A stretch of DNA of 17,352 bases from JAFCEV01 sp964473005 (GTDB taxonomy: Archaea > Nanobdellota > Nanobdellia > Pacearchaeales > GW2011-AR1), in the NCBI GenBank assembly GCA_964473005.1, contig CAYYME010000009.1, positions 1 to 17,352 of the forward strand, given 5' to 3'. The notes beneath the pieces were generated by a model. That model worked only from the letters and a program-made list of their open reading frames with translations, was not told the origin of the DNA and did no database searches. Shown here piece by piece: positions 7,429 to 14,267 of this stretch. A program made the translations under genes and the position numbers. Every line of letters begins with the position of its first letter. Positions within the stretch are counted from its first letter, which is position 1.

Positions 7429-7974
7429 TTAGAAAATAATTCCCAACTCCCACACGCACAATCTCTCAAAAAATAATTTTTCACAGCCAACTTCTTTTGC
7501 TTTATATTTCAGCTTTTCAAAATTAATATCTTTAGATAAACTGCTTGTAATTAAAAATATCTTCCCATTTTCTTTTAAGTGGTTTTTCGCCTCATGCAAA
7601 AATCTCAGAATTATTTCATTTCCTTTTCTTCCGGCTGTTGTTGCTAATTTTGAATCTTTTGGCTCTCTTGAATCTTCAGGCAAATAAGGGGGGTTGAATA
7701 TAATCAAGTCATATTCTCCTTTTATTTTCTCAAACAAATCTGATTTCACGCAGTTATATCCCAAAAGACTGCAGTGCTCAACTGAATTTTTGTCTATATC
7801 GCAGGAGAATATGTTTTCTCTTTTTATCCCTAAGTTATATGCTGTTTCCAAATGAATTCCCGAACCTGCACCTATTTCTAAAAATTTCAAATCAGGGTTT
7901 TTTTCAAGTAAATCAGGAATTTTTTCTTTCAGAATTTGCGACATTAAATAAGAATCCTCTGCTAGCTGATACAT
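7429..7974 (-). CDS. HemK/Mtq2-like class I methyltransferase (release-factor glutamine methyltransferase family)
   Basis: SAM-dependent methyltransferase of the HemK2/Mtq2 type, which methylates the glutamine of the GGQ motif in archaeal/eukaryotic release factor aRF1, usually with a Trm112 partner. Numbering from the ATG at 7974 (181 aa): an N-terminal YQLAEDSYL (2-10) matches the family's Y-P-AEDS opening, FLEIGAGSG (31-39) is the SAM-binding loop, an acidic CDID follows (58-61), and NPPY (94-97) is the catalytic motif of amino N-methyltransferases. An in-frame ATG at 7989 would add five residues and overlap the upstream gene. I prefer 7974 because it gives the same TAA-A-ATG junction seen in this operon and in mre11-rad50, and the family normally starts near that Tyr. 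It is the last gene of the RNase J operon. Confidence 0.85.
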   Translation of the reverse strand: MYQLAEDSYLMSQILKEKIPDLLEKNPDLKFLEIGAGSGIHLETAYNLGIKRENIFSCDIDKNSVEHCSLLGYNCVKSDLFEKIKGEYDLIIFNPPYLPEDSREPKDSKLATTAGRKGNEIILRFLHEAKNHLKENGKIFLITSSLSKDINFEKLKYKAKEVGCEKLFFERLCVWELGIIF

Positions 7975-7975
7975 T

Positions 7976-8431
7976 TTAACCTGCACCAAATAGACTCAAA
8001 ATTTCATCCTTGAAGAAGAATAGGGCTGCCAGAATCCCTAGCAATATCAAAAGAAGAGCAATTAAAATAAAAATAACTGCCTTTCCTTTGGGTTTTTCAA
8101 CTTCACCGTAGCCTGAAACTTTCTGCGGAGTCATTACAACAGGCTTCTGAATCACAGGCATAACTTTGGCTGGTTTTTCCCCATAACCTGAAACTTTCTG
8201 GATAGAAGGCGCTGCTGTCCTACCTGTCCTTGATGCAACTTCCTGAGGTACAAACAATGCAGGAGGGGTTTGCTGTGCCGGTGATATTTTTCCTGTTTCC
8301 AGTGCTCTCGCAGCCTCTTCAATTTCTTCTTTTGTATATCCTGCATTAAAAAAAGTCAGCATCGCCTGTTTCAGAGATTCTCCTCTCTGCAACGCTGTCT
8401 TCAACCCTCCCAAAATATCTTCTCTAACCAT
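7976..8431 (-). CDS. Single-pass membrane protein with N-terminal helical domain and SGYGE repeats
   Basis: I do not recognise a named family. Residues 3-44 form a compact helical segment with a Lxx-A-xxxFxxAGYTKEEIEEAARAL pattern, like the small helix-turn-helix or UBA-like modules common at the N-terminus of DPANN membrane proteins. Residues 50-117 are Pro/Gln-rich, low in structure, and contain QKVSGYGE twice (78-85 and 103-110). Residues 118-140 are a strong transmembrane helix, followed by a short tail (KDEILSLFGAG). The basic residues just before the helix (KPKGK) suggest that the N-terminal domain is cytoplasmic. The gene sits between RNase J and the Mtq2-like methyltransferase with a one-base spacer on each side, so it is made with them. 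It might tether a partner to the membrane, but this is inference. Confidence 0.75.
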   Translation of the reverse strand: MVREDILGGLKTALQRGESLKQAMLTFFNAGYTKEEIEEAARALETGKISPAQQTPPALFVPQEVASRTGRTAAPSIQKVSGYGEKPAKVMPVIQKPVVMTPQKVSGYGEVEKPKGKAVIFILIALLLILLGILAALFFFKDEILSLFGAG

Positions 8432-8432
8432 T

Positions 8433-9773
8433 TTAAAATTTCAGGACTTTGCCGTTTGAAGATAAATGTACATTCTTTTCATATTCATATCCAAAACTCT
8501 GCGCAATTCTAATCATGGGAAATTCCTGTTCTGGAGTACCATGGGTTGGAATTATATGTTTTGGCTTCAACATTTGCAGCATCATCTTTATATCTTCCTC
8601 GCAATCATGTCCCGATACATGAATATCTTTCTGAATATTAACTCCAATTTTTTCTAATCTCTGATCCATTCTTTCTCTTGCTAAGATGTTCTGGGGAACA
8701 GGAATAACCTTAGAAGAGAAGATTATGTTATCTCCCTGCCTAAAATTAAAAGAAGTGTCTCCTTTGACAATCCTGTCAAGAATGGAATTTTCTTCTGCCT
8801 GATGTCCTGTGCAAACCACCAAATATTTACCCCTGTTTTTATCTATTTCTTTTAATATAGAATTCACCTGTTTTCTGTATTTGATTAATCTAATATCCTT
8901 ATAAAAAGGGCACATCTTAATTTTGTTAGCTGCATTTACATATTTACCCAGGCTTCTTCCCAAAAAAATTATTTGTCTGCCAGTCTGTTTCCCAAAATCA
9001 ACAATACTCTTAAGCCTCTCTATATGGGAAGAGAAAGTCAGAACAAAAAAAGCAGAATTTTTGTTTTTTGCAGAGAGCATGGCATCCTGAACTTTTTTTC
9101 TGGCAACCATCTCACTCAAAGAACGGCCTTTTTGATGAGAATATAATGAATTAATTATCAATAATTTTACTCCCTCGTTTCCGATTTTTTGAAATTTCCT
9201 ATAATCTGGGGGGTTTCCGATTACAGGCGTATCATCAAACTTAAAATCTACAGCGTAGAAGAAAACTCCTTCTTTTGTATGCAAAGCGATATTTGCACAT
9301 TGCAAAGTGGAGTGCGTTACGTGAAGAAAATCTATCTGGTAAGTGCCGCTTTTTCCGCGAATTTTTATTGAAGAATTTTCTCTGACAGTTATCTTTTTAT
9401 TTTTTATACTTCTTTTTTCATCCTCTGCAATGGTTTCAAGAACAGCCATGGTAAAAGGAGTTCCAAGTATAGCTGCCCTTGGATATCTGTAAGCCAGCCA
9501 TGGAACAGCTCCGACATGATCCAGATGAGCATGACCTATAATTATTGCTCTGACTTTATTTCTCCAGCCCAGTTTATCGAGGACAAAATCATTAGGAATT
9601 GCCCTGGCTCTTCTCAGATGTTTTTCAGAATATATTTTAATATTATCGTTCTGAAGATCTATTAATGCCGGGATACTGACCCCCATATCAAAAATAAAAA
9701 CATCATCGCCGACTTTCACAGCCGTCATATTTATTCCGACTTCCCTATAGCCTCCTAGTGTACAAATTTCCAT
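8433..9773 (-). CDS. rnj: Archaeal RNase J (metallo-beta-lactamase/beta-CASP exoribonuclease)
   Basis: 5'-3' exoribonuclease of the aRNase J group, involved in mRNA decay and RNA maturation. Zinc ligands and motifs are present in order: HAHLDH (81-86), His154 in VTHST, Asp176 in AVDFKFD, and His389/His411 in VSGHD and PTHGTPE near the C-terminus. The N-terminal GGYREVGINM segment is typical of the family. At 446 aa it is normal for the archaeal form, which lacks the bacterial C-terminal extension. It heads a minus-strand operon: the next gene starts one base after its stop. A TATA-like box about 33 bases upstream predicts a leader of only about 7 bases. It is divergently arranged with pop5, which heads the exosome superoperon. 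Confidence 0.94.
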   Translation of the reverse strand: MEICTLGGYREVGINMTAVKVGDDVFIFDMGVSIPALIDLQNDNIKIYSEKHLRRARAIPNDFVLDKLGWRNKVRAIIIGHAHLDHVGAVPWLAYRYPRAAILGTPFTMAVLETIAEDEKRSIKNKKITVRENSSIKIRGKSGTYQIDFLHVTHSTLQCANIALHTKEGVFFYAVDFKFDDTPVIGNPPDYRKFQKIGNEGVKLLIINSLYSHQKGRSLSEMVARKKVQDAMLSAKNKNSAFFVLTFSSHIERLKSIVDFGKQTGRQIIFLGRSLGKYVNAANKIKMCPFYKDIRLIKYRKQVNSILKEIDKNRGKYLVVCTGHQAEENSILDRIVKGDTSFNFRQGDNIIFSSKVIPVPQNILARERMDQRLEKIGVNIQKDIHVSGHDCEEDIKMMLQMLKPKHIIPTHGTPEQEFPMIRIAQSFGYEYEKNVHLSSNGKVLKF

Positions 9774-9802
9774 CTTATTACTTCTTAATCTTAATTATCT
9801 CT

Positions 9803-9810
9803 TTTATAAA
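9803..9810 (-). promoter_or_regulatory. TATA-like box for the RNase J operon
   Basis: Minus strand TTTATAAA, centred about 33 bases before the ATG at 9773. The predicted transcription start is near 9780. It lies in a 103-base divergent region shared with pop5. Confidence 0.5.
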
Positions 9811-9849
9811 TTATTAGAAAGTGGAGTTTAAAAATCCTTTCAGAAGATT

Positions 9850-9857
9850 TTTATATA
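9850..9857 (+). promoter_or_regulatory. TATA-like box for pop5
   Basis: TTTATATA is centred about 24 bases before the ATG at 9877. The predicted transcription start falls within a few bases of that ATG, which supports a leaderless message and argues against the upstream TTG at 9859 as a start. Confidence 0.6.
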
Positions 9858-9876
9858 ATTGTTTCTTTGTTATTTC

Positions 9877-10158
9877 ATGAAATCCCTTAAACCATCTATG
9901 CGGGAGAATAAGAGATATTTGCTTGTAACAGGAAAAAATCTGAGGACAAATATTGAGAAGGCGATTCTGGATTTTATCGGAGTTTTTGGAATGTCCAAGG
10001 CAGGTTTGGGCTGGATTAAAACAGGCAAAGATTCTGCTGTTATTTCCATAAATCGCGGGGCAGTGGATTTAGTCCGGGCTTCCCTGTGTGTTTTCCCAGA
10101 AAAAATGGCTGTAAAAAAAGTCAGCGGGACTTTGAAGGGATTAAGCCGAAAATCTTAA
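9877..10158 (+). CDS. rnp2: Ribonuclease P protein component 2 (Pop5)
   Basis: Protein subunit of archaeal RNase P, which with the RNase P RNA and Rpp30, Rpp29 and Rpp21 removes tRNA 5' leaders. The 93-aa protein begins MKSLKPSMRENKRYL, the characteristic Pop5 opening, and contains an AILDFIGVFGMSKAGLGW helix-strand segment and the C-terminal RASLCVFP motif typical of the family. I chose the ATG at 9877: the frame is open back to a TTG at 9859, but that would add six residues with no family match, and the TATA box points to 9877. It is somewhat shorter than many archaeal Pop5 proteins. It precedes psmA, as in the exosome superoperon of other archaea, but rpp30 is not upstream here. Confidence 0.9.
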   Translation: MKSLKPSMRENKRYLLVTGKNLRTNIEKAILDFIGVFGMSKAGLGWIKTGKDSAVISINRGAVDLVRASLCVFPEKMAVKKVSGTLKGLSRKS

Positions 10159-10176
10159 AAACCCCTGCTTCTTCAA

Positions 10177-10182
10177 TTTTTT
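10177..10182 (+). terminator. Possible T-run terminator after pop5
   Basis: Six T residues lie 19 bases past the pop5 stop, in a CT-rich stretch. U-rich tracts are the cleavage and termination signal of FttA in archaea. psmA has its own AT-rich promoter region downstream, so a separation of the two units is plausible. No hairpin is apparent. Confidence 0.3.
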
Positions 10183-10200
10183 GCAAGAGAAGAGAAATAG

Positions 10201-10218
10201 TTTAATTCAATTATAAAA
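10201..10218 (+). promoter_or_regulatory. AT-rich promoter region with TATA-like box for psmA
   Basis: TTTAATTCAATTATAAAA lies 16-33 bases before the psmA ATG at 10234. The exact box is ambiguous (TTATAAAA at 10211-10218 or a slightly earlier one), so the transcription start falls within a few bases of the ATG in either case. Confidence 0.4.
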
Positions 10219-10233
10219 TTCTCTAATATTAGA

Positions 10234-10953
10234 ATGGATATCCAAACAGATTTTCAGCATCAGGCAATGGGCTACGACAGAACAGCAACTATGTTCTCGC
10301 CAGAAGGCTCATTACTTCAAGTTGAATATGCTGAAAAGGCAGTAAGAAGGGGAAGTGCAAGCATTGGCTTGGTTTGTTCAGACGGAGTTTTCATAATCGC
10401 TGATAAGAGAATGGAAGACAAACTTGTAGTCAGGAAATCAGCAAACAAGATATATGAAATTGATGCCCATATAATCGCGAGCGTTGCCGGAATTATTTCT
10501 GATGCAAGAGTTCTTATTGAAAGGGCGCAGGTTCTGGCACAGCAGCACAGAGTAACTTTTGATTCCCCCATAGAACCTGAACTGATAATTAAGGAAATCG
10601 CAAATATAAAACAGCAATTTACCCAGTACGGGGGGGCAAGGCCGTTTGGCGTCTCGCTTATGATTGCAGGAATGAACGGCAAAAAGCCTGAATTATTTGC
10701 AAGTGATATAACAGGGAATTATCTTTCCTATCACGCAAATGCAATCGGAGAAAACGACGACAAAATAAAGGAAAAACTGAGGGAGAGATACAGGGAAGAT
10801 TTGACAATCAAGAAAGGGGTAAAACTTGTTCTTGATATTTTCAGGGAACTACAGGAAAAAAAATTCAGCATCAGCAAATTTGAGCTTGTTTATATTAATA
10901 GTGAAAACGGGAAATTAAAAAGACTAGAAGGAGAAGAAATTAATCAATTATAA
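10234..10953 (+). CDS. psmA: 20S proteasome subunit alpha
   Basis: Non-catalytic outer-ring subunit of the 20S proteasome; it forms the gate and docks the ATPase. The N-terminal signature is clear: GYDRTATMFSPEGSLLQVEYA (residues 13-33), with the YDR gate residues at 14-16 and the first helix H0. IADKRMEDKL follows. At 239 aa the length is normal for the family. The catalytic partner psmB lies about 6.6 kb away on the other strand, so the two subunits are in separate transcription units. psmA precedes the SBDS-exosome genes, the arrangement predicted for the archaeal exosome superoperon. The next ORF starts one base after the stop (TAA-G-ATG). Confidence 0.96.
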   Translation: MDIQTDFQHQAMGYDRTATMFSPEGSLLQVEYAEKAVRRGSASIGLVCSDGVFIIADKRMEDKLVVRKSANKIYEIDAHIIASVAGIISDARVLIERAQVLAQQHRVTFDSPIEPELIIKEIANIKQQFTQYGGARPFGVSLMIAGMNGKKPELFASDITGNYLSYHANAIGENDDKIKEKLRERYREDLTIKKGVKLVLDIFRELQEKKFSISKFELVYINSENGKLKRLEGEEINQL

Positions 10954-10954
10954 G

Positions 10955-11311
10955 ATGAACAACTTAACCAATATTATTAAAGAAACATACACTGGATTAG
11001 GAGAAGAATTAAAAATTAATGAAGGATGTCTAACTTCAGTTAAATTAAAATTAGAAAAAAATATTATTTTTTATTATATAAAAAATTATGATGGAGAAGT
11101 ATTGGTTACAAATGAGATAAGCATTTTACCTGACCAAGAAAATGAAGAAATTTTCAAAAAGATTATTGAAAAAAATGAAATAATTGCAAATAAATTAGGA
11201 ATTAAACAGATTAATACCGAAGCATTAACAGATACAGATAAAGGGTGGTTGGAAAAATTAGGATATGTTTTTGAAGATGAAAAATATATGGGCATTAAAA
11301 AATTAAAATGA
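10955..11311 (+). CDS. Hypothetical protein, 118 aa, inserted between psmA and SBDS; possibly a degenerate GNAT-like fold
   Basis: I do not recognise it by name. It is acidic, soluble and very AT-rich, clearly more so than psmA. The predicted order is mixed strands in the first half (residues about 28-56), a long helix EEIFKKIIEKNEIIANKLG (64-82), then a strand QINTEAL and a closing WLEKLGYVFEDEKYMGIKKL. That ending resembles the last helix and strands of a GNAT acetyltransferase (the xKLGFxxxxxxxxMxK pattern). The acetyl-CoA-binding QxxGxG/A loop is replaced by QENEEI, so it would be an inactive or very divergent member, and this is only inference. It is coupled on both sides: one base after psmA, and an ATGA overlap with SBDS. 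In other archaea SBDS normally follows psmA directly. Confidence 0.7.
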   Translation: MNNLTNIIKETYTGLGEELKINEGCLTSVKLKLEKNIIFYYIKNYDGEVLVTNEISILPDQENEEIFKKIIEKNEIIANKLGIKQINTEALTDTDKGWLEKLGYVFEDEKYMGIKKLK

Positions 11312-11979
11312 CTCAAACATTAGCAAGAATAAAAAAAACAGGAAAGAATTTTGAAATCTTAGTTGATTTGGATGATGCTCTTAAATTTAAAAAAGGAGAG
11401 ATTTCTTTTATAGAAGCTGAAGGAAATAAAATATTTACAGATTCAAAAAAAGGACAAGTTCCTTCAAGCGATGATTTAAATAAAGCATTTGGAACAACTG
11501 ATACAAATGAGATTGTTAAGACTATTGTTAAAAGTGGAGAGGTTCAATTAACACAGGAGCACAGAGATGCAGAACAGGAAAAGAAATTCAAGCAGGCTGT
11601 TGATTTTCTCTCAAGAAACGCTGTTGACTCCCAGACAGGAAATCCACATACATCTGAAAGAATAAAAAACGCACTTGAGGAGGCGCATGTGAATATTAAA
11701 AATATTCCAATTGAAAATCAGATTAAAGAAATTATCGAGGAGATTAGCAAAGTTATTCCGATAAAATTAGAGACTAAAAAAATAAAAATAAAAATACCTG
11801 CGATGCACACAGGAAGAGTTTATGGAGTTATAAGCCAGTACAAAGAAGGGGAAAAATGGCTGGATGACGGAGGACTGGAAGTTGTGGTAAAAGTTCCGTC
11901 AGGGATGATTATGGATTTTTATGATGAATTAAATTCAGTGACGCACGGAAGTGCGCTGACAGAGGAGATGAAGGAATAA
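11308..11979 (+). CDS. sbds: Ribosome maturation protein SBDS/Sdo1
   Basis: Archaeal homologue of the Shwachman-Bodian-Diamond protein. In eukaryotes it works with the EFL1 GTPase to release eIF6 from the large subunit; the archaeal role is thought to be large-subunit maturation. Three domains are discernible: an N-terminal FYSH domain (residues about 1-85, with IFTDSKKGQVPSSDDLNKAFG), a central helical domain (about 90-155, QEHRDAEQEKKFKQAVDFL and TGNPHTSERIKNALEEAHV), and a C-terminal ferredoxin-like domain (about 160-223, IPAMHTGRVYG and WLDDGGLEVVVKVPSG). At 223 aa the length is normal. The ATG overlaps the previous stop (ATGA). rrp4 follows after two bases. Confidence 0.95.
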   Translation: MTQTLARIKKTGKNFEILVDLDDALKFKKGEISFIEAEGNKIFTDSKKGQVPSSDDLNKAFGTTDTNEIVKTIVKSGEVQLTQEHRDAEQEKKFKQAVDFLSRNAVDSQTGNPHTSERIKNALEEAHVNIKNIPIENQIKEIIEEISKVIPIKLETKKIKIKIPAMHTGRVYGVISQYKEGEKWLDDGGLEVVVKVPSGMIMDFYDELNSVTHGSALTEEMKE

Positions 11980-11981
11980 AA

Positions 11982-12647
11982 ATGACTGAAAGAAAAATTG
12001 TAATACCTGGGGAAATTATTGAAAAAGGAAATGATTTCCTTCCTGGAGAAGGAACAGAAAAAAGAGGGAACGATATTGTTGCTATAAAATACGGGCTTTC
12101 AGAAGAATCAAATAGATTGGTAAAAGTAATTCCTTTATCAGGAATTTACCAGCCGCGAAGAGGAAATGTAGTCATAGGAAAAGTGGAAAATGTTGTGTTC
12201 AACGGATGGTTAATAGATATTGGAATGGCTGAAAATGCATTCCTGTCCTTAATGGAGGTTCCGAGATATGTCAATAAAGACGCACTTGAAGAAGTTCTGG
12301 ATATCGGAGACATGGTTGTTGCAAAAATCTGGGGAGTGAGAAAAAGAAGCATGGATTTGAGCATTAAATCGCACGGGCTTGGAAAAATAGACGAAGGAAT
12401 AATCATGGAAGTAAATCCAAACAAAGTTCCGAGAATTATCGGAAAAGAAGGAAGCATGATAAACCTGATAAAAAATGAGACAGGATGCAACATCACAGTC
12501 GGGCAAAACGGGCTTATCTGGATAAAAGGCAACAAAGTCGGTGATGAATTGCTTGCCAAGAAAGCTATTTTGTTTGTTACAGAAAAATCTTTTACAGAAG
12601 GGTTAACTGAAAAAGTAGAAGACTGGTTTAAGGAGGAGAAGAAATGA
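11982..12647 (+). CDS. rrp4: Exosome RNA-binding cap subunit Rrp4
   Basis: RNA-binding cap protein that sits on the Rrp41-Rrp42 hexamer, captures substrates and favours poly(A)-rich tails. The 221 aa show the expected three parts: an N-terminal strand-rich domain (1-55, VIPGEII...GRGT-like), an S1 domain (about 60-130, GNVVIGKVENVVFNGWLIDIG), and a KH domain whose core is VPRIIGKEGSMINLI (149-163), followed by NGLIWIKG. The start is two bases after the SBDS stop, with only a weak AAGGA upstream. The stop overlaps the rrp41 ATG (ATGA). Confidence 0.95.
   Translation: MTERKIVIPGEIIEKGNDFLPGEGTEKRGNDIVAIKYGLSEESNRLVKVIPLSGIYQPRRGNVVIGKVENVVFNGWLIDIGMAENAFLSLMEVPRYVNKDALEEVLDIGDMVVAKIWGVRKRSMDLSIKSHGLGKIDEGIIMEVNPNKVPRIIGKEGSMINLIKNETGCNITVGQNGLIWIKGNKVGDELLAKKAILFVTEKSFTEGLTEKVEDWFKEEKK
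12631..12638 (+). promoter_or_regulatory. Strong Shine-Dalgarno for rrp41
   Basis: AGGAGGAG ends five bases before the rrp41 ATG at 12644 and lies inside the 3' end of rrp4. It is the clearest ribosome-binding site in the window and contrasts with the leaderless or one-base-coupled starts used elsewhere. Confidence 0.7.
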
Positions 12648-13369
12648 CACCTAAAAAATCTGAAACTAAATTCAAGCGAATGGACGGAAGAGAATTTGAT
12701 GAAACAAGAGAAATGGAAGCAAAAGTGGGAATTATACCAAATGCCGACGGAAGTGCAATGTTCAGATTCGGAGAGACAATAGCGGTTGCTGCTGTTTACG
12801 GACCCAAGAAAATGCATCCGCAGCATTCACAAAATCCTGAAAAAGGAACTCTGAGATGCGATTACAGCATGCTTAGTTTTTCTGTTAATGAAAGAATCAG
12901 GCCCGGACCAAACAGAAGAAGCACAGAAATCAGCAAAATAATAGAATGGGCTCTTGAGCCTGTTTTAATGCTTGATAGTTTTCCGAACATGGTGGTTGAT
13001 GTGCATATAAGCATTCTGCAGGCAAATGCTTCAACAAGGTGCGCAGGAATAAATGCTGCTGCAATGGCGCTGGCCCATGCAGGAATTCCGATGAAAGACC
13101 TGGTTTCAAGTGTTTCAATAGGAAAACTTGACAAACAACTGGTAGTGGATGTTAGCAAATATGAGGAAGATTGGGAAGAAGGAGAGGGTGCCACAGATAT
13201 CCCCATAACTATGACGCATGGGGGGGAGATAACCCATCTTCAGCTCGACGGAAAAATCACAAAAGAACAATTAAAGGAAGCGATTGAACTTGCAAGAAAA
13301 GCAACAGCAAACATTTATGAGATTCAGAAAAAAATCCTTAAAGAATCTATGGGGGGGAAAAATGATTGA
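12644..13369 (+). CDS. rrp41: Exosome catalytic subunit Rrp41 (RNase PH fold)
   Basis: Phosphorolytic 3'-5' exoribonuclease and RNA tailing subunit. It alternates with Rrp42 in a hexameric ring. Family features are visible: RMDGREFDETREMEAKVG (12-29), the RNA/phosphate-binding GPNRRSTEISKII (88-100), LQANASTRCAGINAAAMAL (125-143) and VVDVSKYEEDWEEGEGATDIP (167-187). Asp185 in ATDIP is in the position of the conserved catalytic aspartate, so the subunit looks active. At 241 aa the length is normal. Its stop codon overlaps the rrp42 start by eight bases. Confidence 0.96.
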   Translation: MTPKKSETKFKRMDGREFDETREMEAKVGIIPNADGSAMFRFGETIAVAAVYGPKKMHPQHSQNPEKGTLRCDYSMLSFSVNERIRPGPNRRSTEISKIIEWALEPVLMLDSFPNMVVDVHISILQANASTRCAGINAAAMALAHAGIPMKDLVSSVSIGKLDKQLVVDVSKYEEDWEEGEGATDIPITMTHGGEITHLQLDGKITKEQLKEAIELARKATANIYEIQKKILKESMGGKND

Positions 13370-14162
13370 AACTCCGGATATAACAGCCAATAGAATAAAA
13401 GAATATTTGTCAGGGGGAAACAGATTTGACGGAAGAAAACTTGACGAATTCAGGGAAATTATAATTGAAAAAAACATTTCAAAAAATGCAGAAGGCTCTG
13501 CAAGAGTTAAAATAGGAAAGACAGAAGTCTTGGTAGGCGTCAAGATGAATGTTTCAGAGCCGTATCCTGATTCCCAGGACAAGGGAAATTTGATGGTGAA
13601 TGCAGAATTGCTTCCGTTGAGTTCGCCGAGGTTTGAAAACGGCCCTCCGAAATTCCCGACAATCGAACTTGCAAGAATTATTGACAGGGGAATAAGAGAA
13701 AGCAAATTTATAGATTTTAAAAAACTCTGCATTAAAAAAGGGGAGAAAGTATGGAGTGTTTTCATAGACATCTATTCAATAAATGACGACGGAAATCTGA
13801 TTGATGCTGCAGGCATAGGAGCAATAATTGCACTTAAACAGGCAAAAATTCCAAAATACGACGACAAAGAAGAGAAAGTTTTGTTCGGGGAATTGAGCAA
13901 GGAGAGCCTCCCTTTATCAGACACCATTCCAATTGCAATAACAATCCACAAAGTCGGAAATAATTTTATAGTGGACCCAACAAGAGAAGAAGAAGATGTT
14001 AGCGAGGTAAGAGTTACAATCGGAAGTTCAAAAGGGGTAATCTCTTCAATTCAGAAAGGAGACGAGAAAAGCCTGAGCATTGAGGAGTTCCATAATATTT
14101 TAGATATATCTGAGAAAGTCTGGAAAGATGTATTTAATAAGATTGAAAAATATTTAAATTAA
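13362..14162 (+). CDS. rrp42: Exosome subunit Rrp42 (non-catalytic RNase PH fold)
   Basis: Structural partner of Rrp41 in the exosome ring; it contributes to RNA binding but has no catalytic site of its own. Visible family marks are RFDGRKLDEFREI near the N-terminus, KIGKTEVLVGVKM, ELLPLSSPRFENGPP, and IDIYSINDDGNLIDAAGIGAI. I place the start at the ATG at 13362 (266 aa). The frame is open further back to an ATG at 13284, but that extension lies wholly inside rrp41 and has no family match, whereas MIETPDITANRIKEYL is the normal Rrp42 opening. The stop is followed by one base and another ATG at 14164, which runs straight into the N gap. Confidence 0.95.
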   Translation: MIETPDITANRIKEYLSGGNRFDGRKLDEFREIIIEKNISKNAEGSARVKIGKTEVLVGVKMNVSEPYPDSQDKGNLMVNAELLPLSSPRFENGPPKFPTIELARIIDRGIRESKFIDFKKLCIKKGEKVWSVFIDIYSINDDGNLIDAAGIGAIIALKQAKIPKYDDKEEKVLFGELSKESLPLSDTIPIAITIHKVGNNFIVDPTREEEDVSEVRVTIGSSKGVISSIQKGDEKSLSIEEFHNILDISEKVWKDVFNKIEKYLN

Positions 14163-14167
14163 AATGA

Positions 14168-14267
14168 NNNNNNNNNNNNNNNNNNNNNNNNNNNNNNNNN
14201 NNNNNNNNNNNNNNNNNNNNNNNNNNNNNNNNNNNNNNNNNNNNNNNNNNNNNNNNNNNNNNNNNNN
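14168..14267. other. Scaffold gap of exactly 100 N, probably hiding rpl37ae and more
   Basis: One hundred N is the conventional filler for a gap of unknown length. Directly before it, the rrp42 TAA (14160-14162) is followed by one base and ATGA at 14164-14167. In other archaea the next gene is rpl37ae, too long to fit in 100 bases. Directly after it begins rpoK, which in other archaea follows rpl18e, rpl13, rps9 and rpoN. So the gap joins parts of two conserved clusters, and its real size is unknown. Confidence 0.97.

Noticed and set aside
9859..9876. TTG start that would lengthen Pop5 by six residues
   Set aside because: The TATA box at 9850-9857 is too close to leave room for it, and the ATG at 9877 starts the typical Pop5 sequence.
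12146..12826. Long antisense open frame (226 codons, minus strand) opposite rrp4 and rrp41
   Set aside because: The plus strand carries unmistakable Rrp4 and Rrp41 proteins; the antisense product is Ser/Phe/Pro-rich with no motif, as expected for a shadow frame.
10630..13357. Runs of seven G at 10630-10636, 13220-13226 and 13351-13357 as possible frameshift or programmed slippage sites
   Set aside because: psmA, rrp41 and the rrp41-rrp42 overlap read through them in the correct frame with conserved protein on both sides. They are GGG glycine codons next to other G residues.
13284..13361. Upstream extension of rrp42 to the ATG at 13284
   Set aside because: It lies inside rrp41, and its residues (MNLQEKQQQTF...) do not match Rrp42. 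The ATG at 13362 gives the normal N-terminus.
13271..13771. Antisense frame of 166 codons opposite rrp41/rrp42
   Set aside because: Low-complexity composition, no promoter or family resemblance, and fully overlapped by conserved coding sequence.
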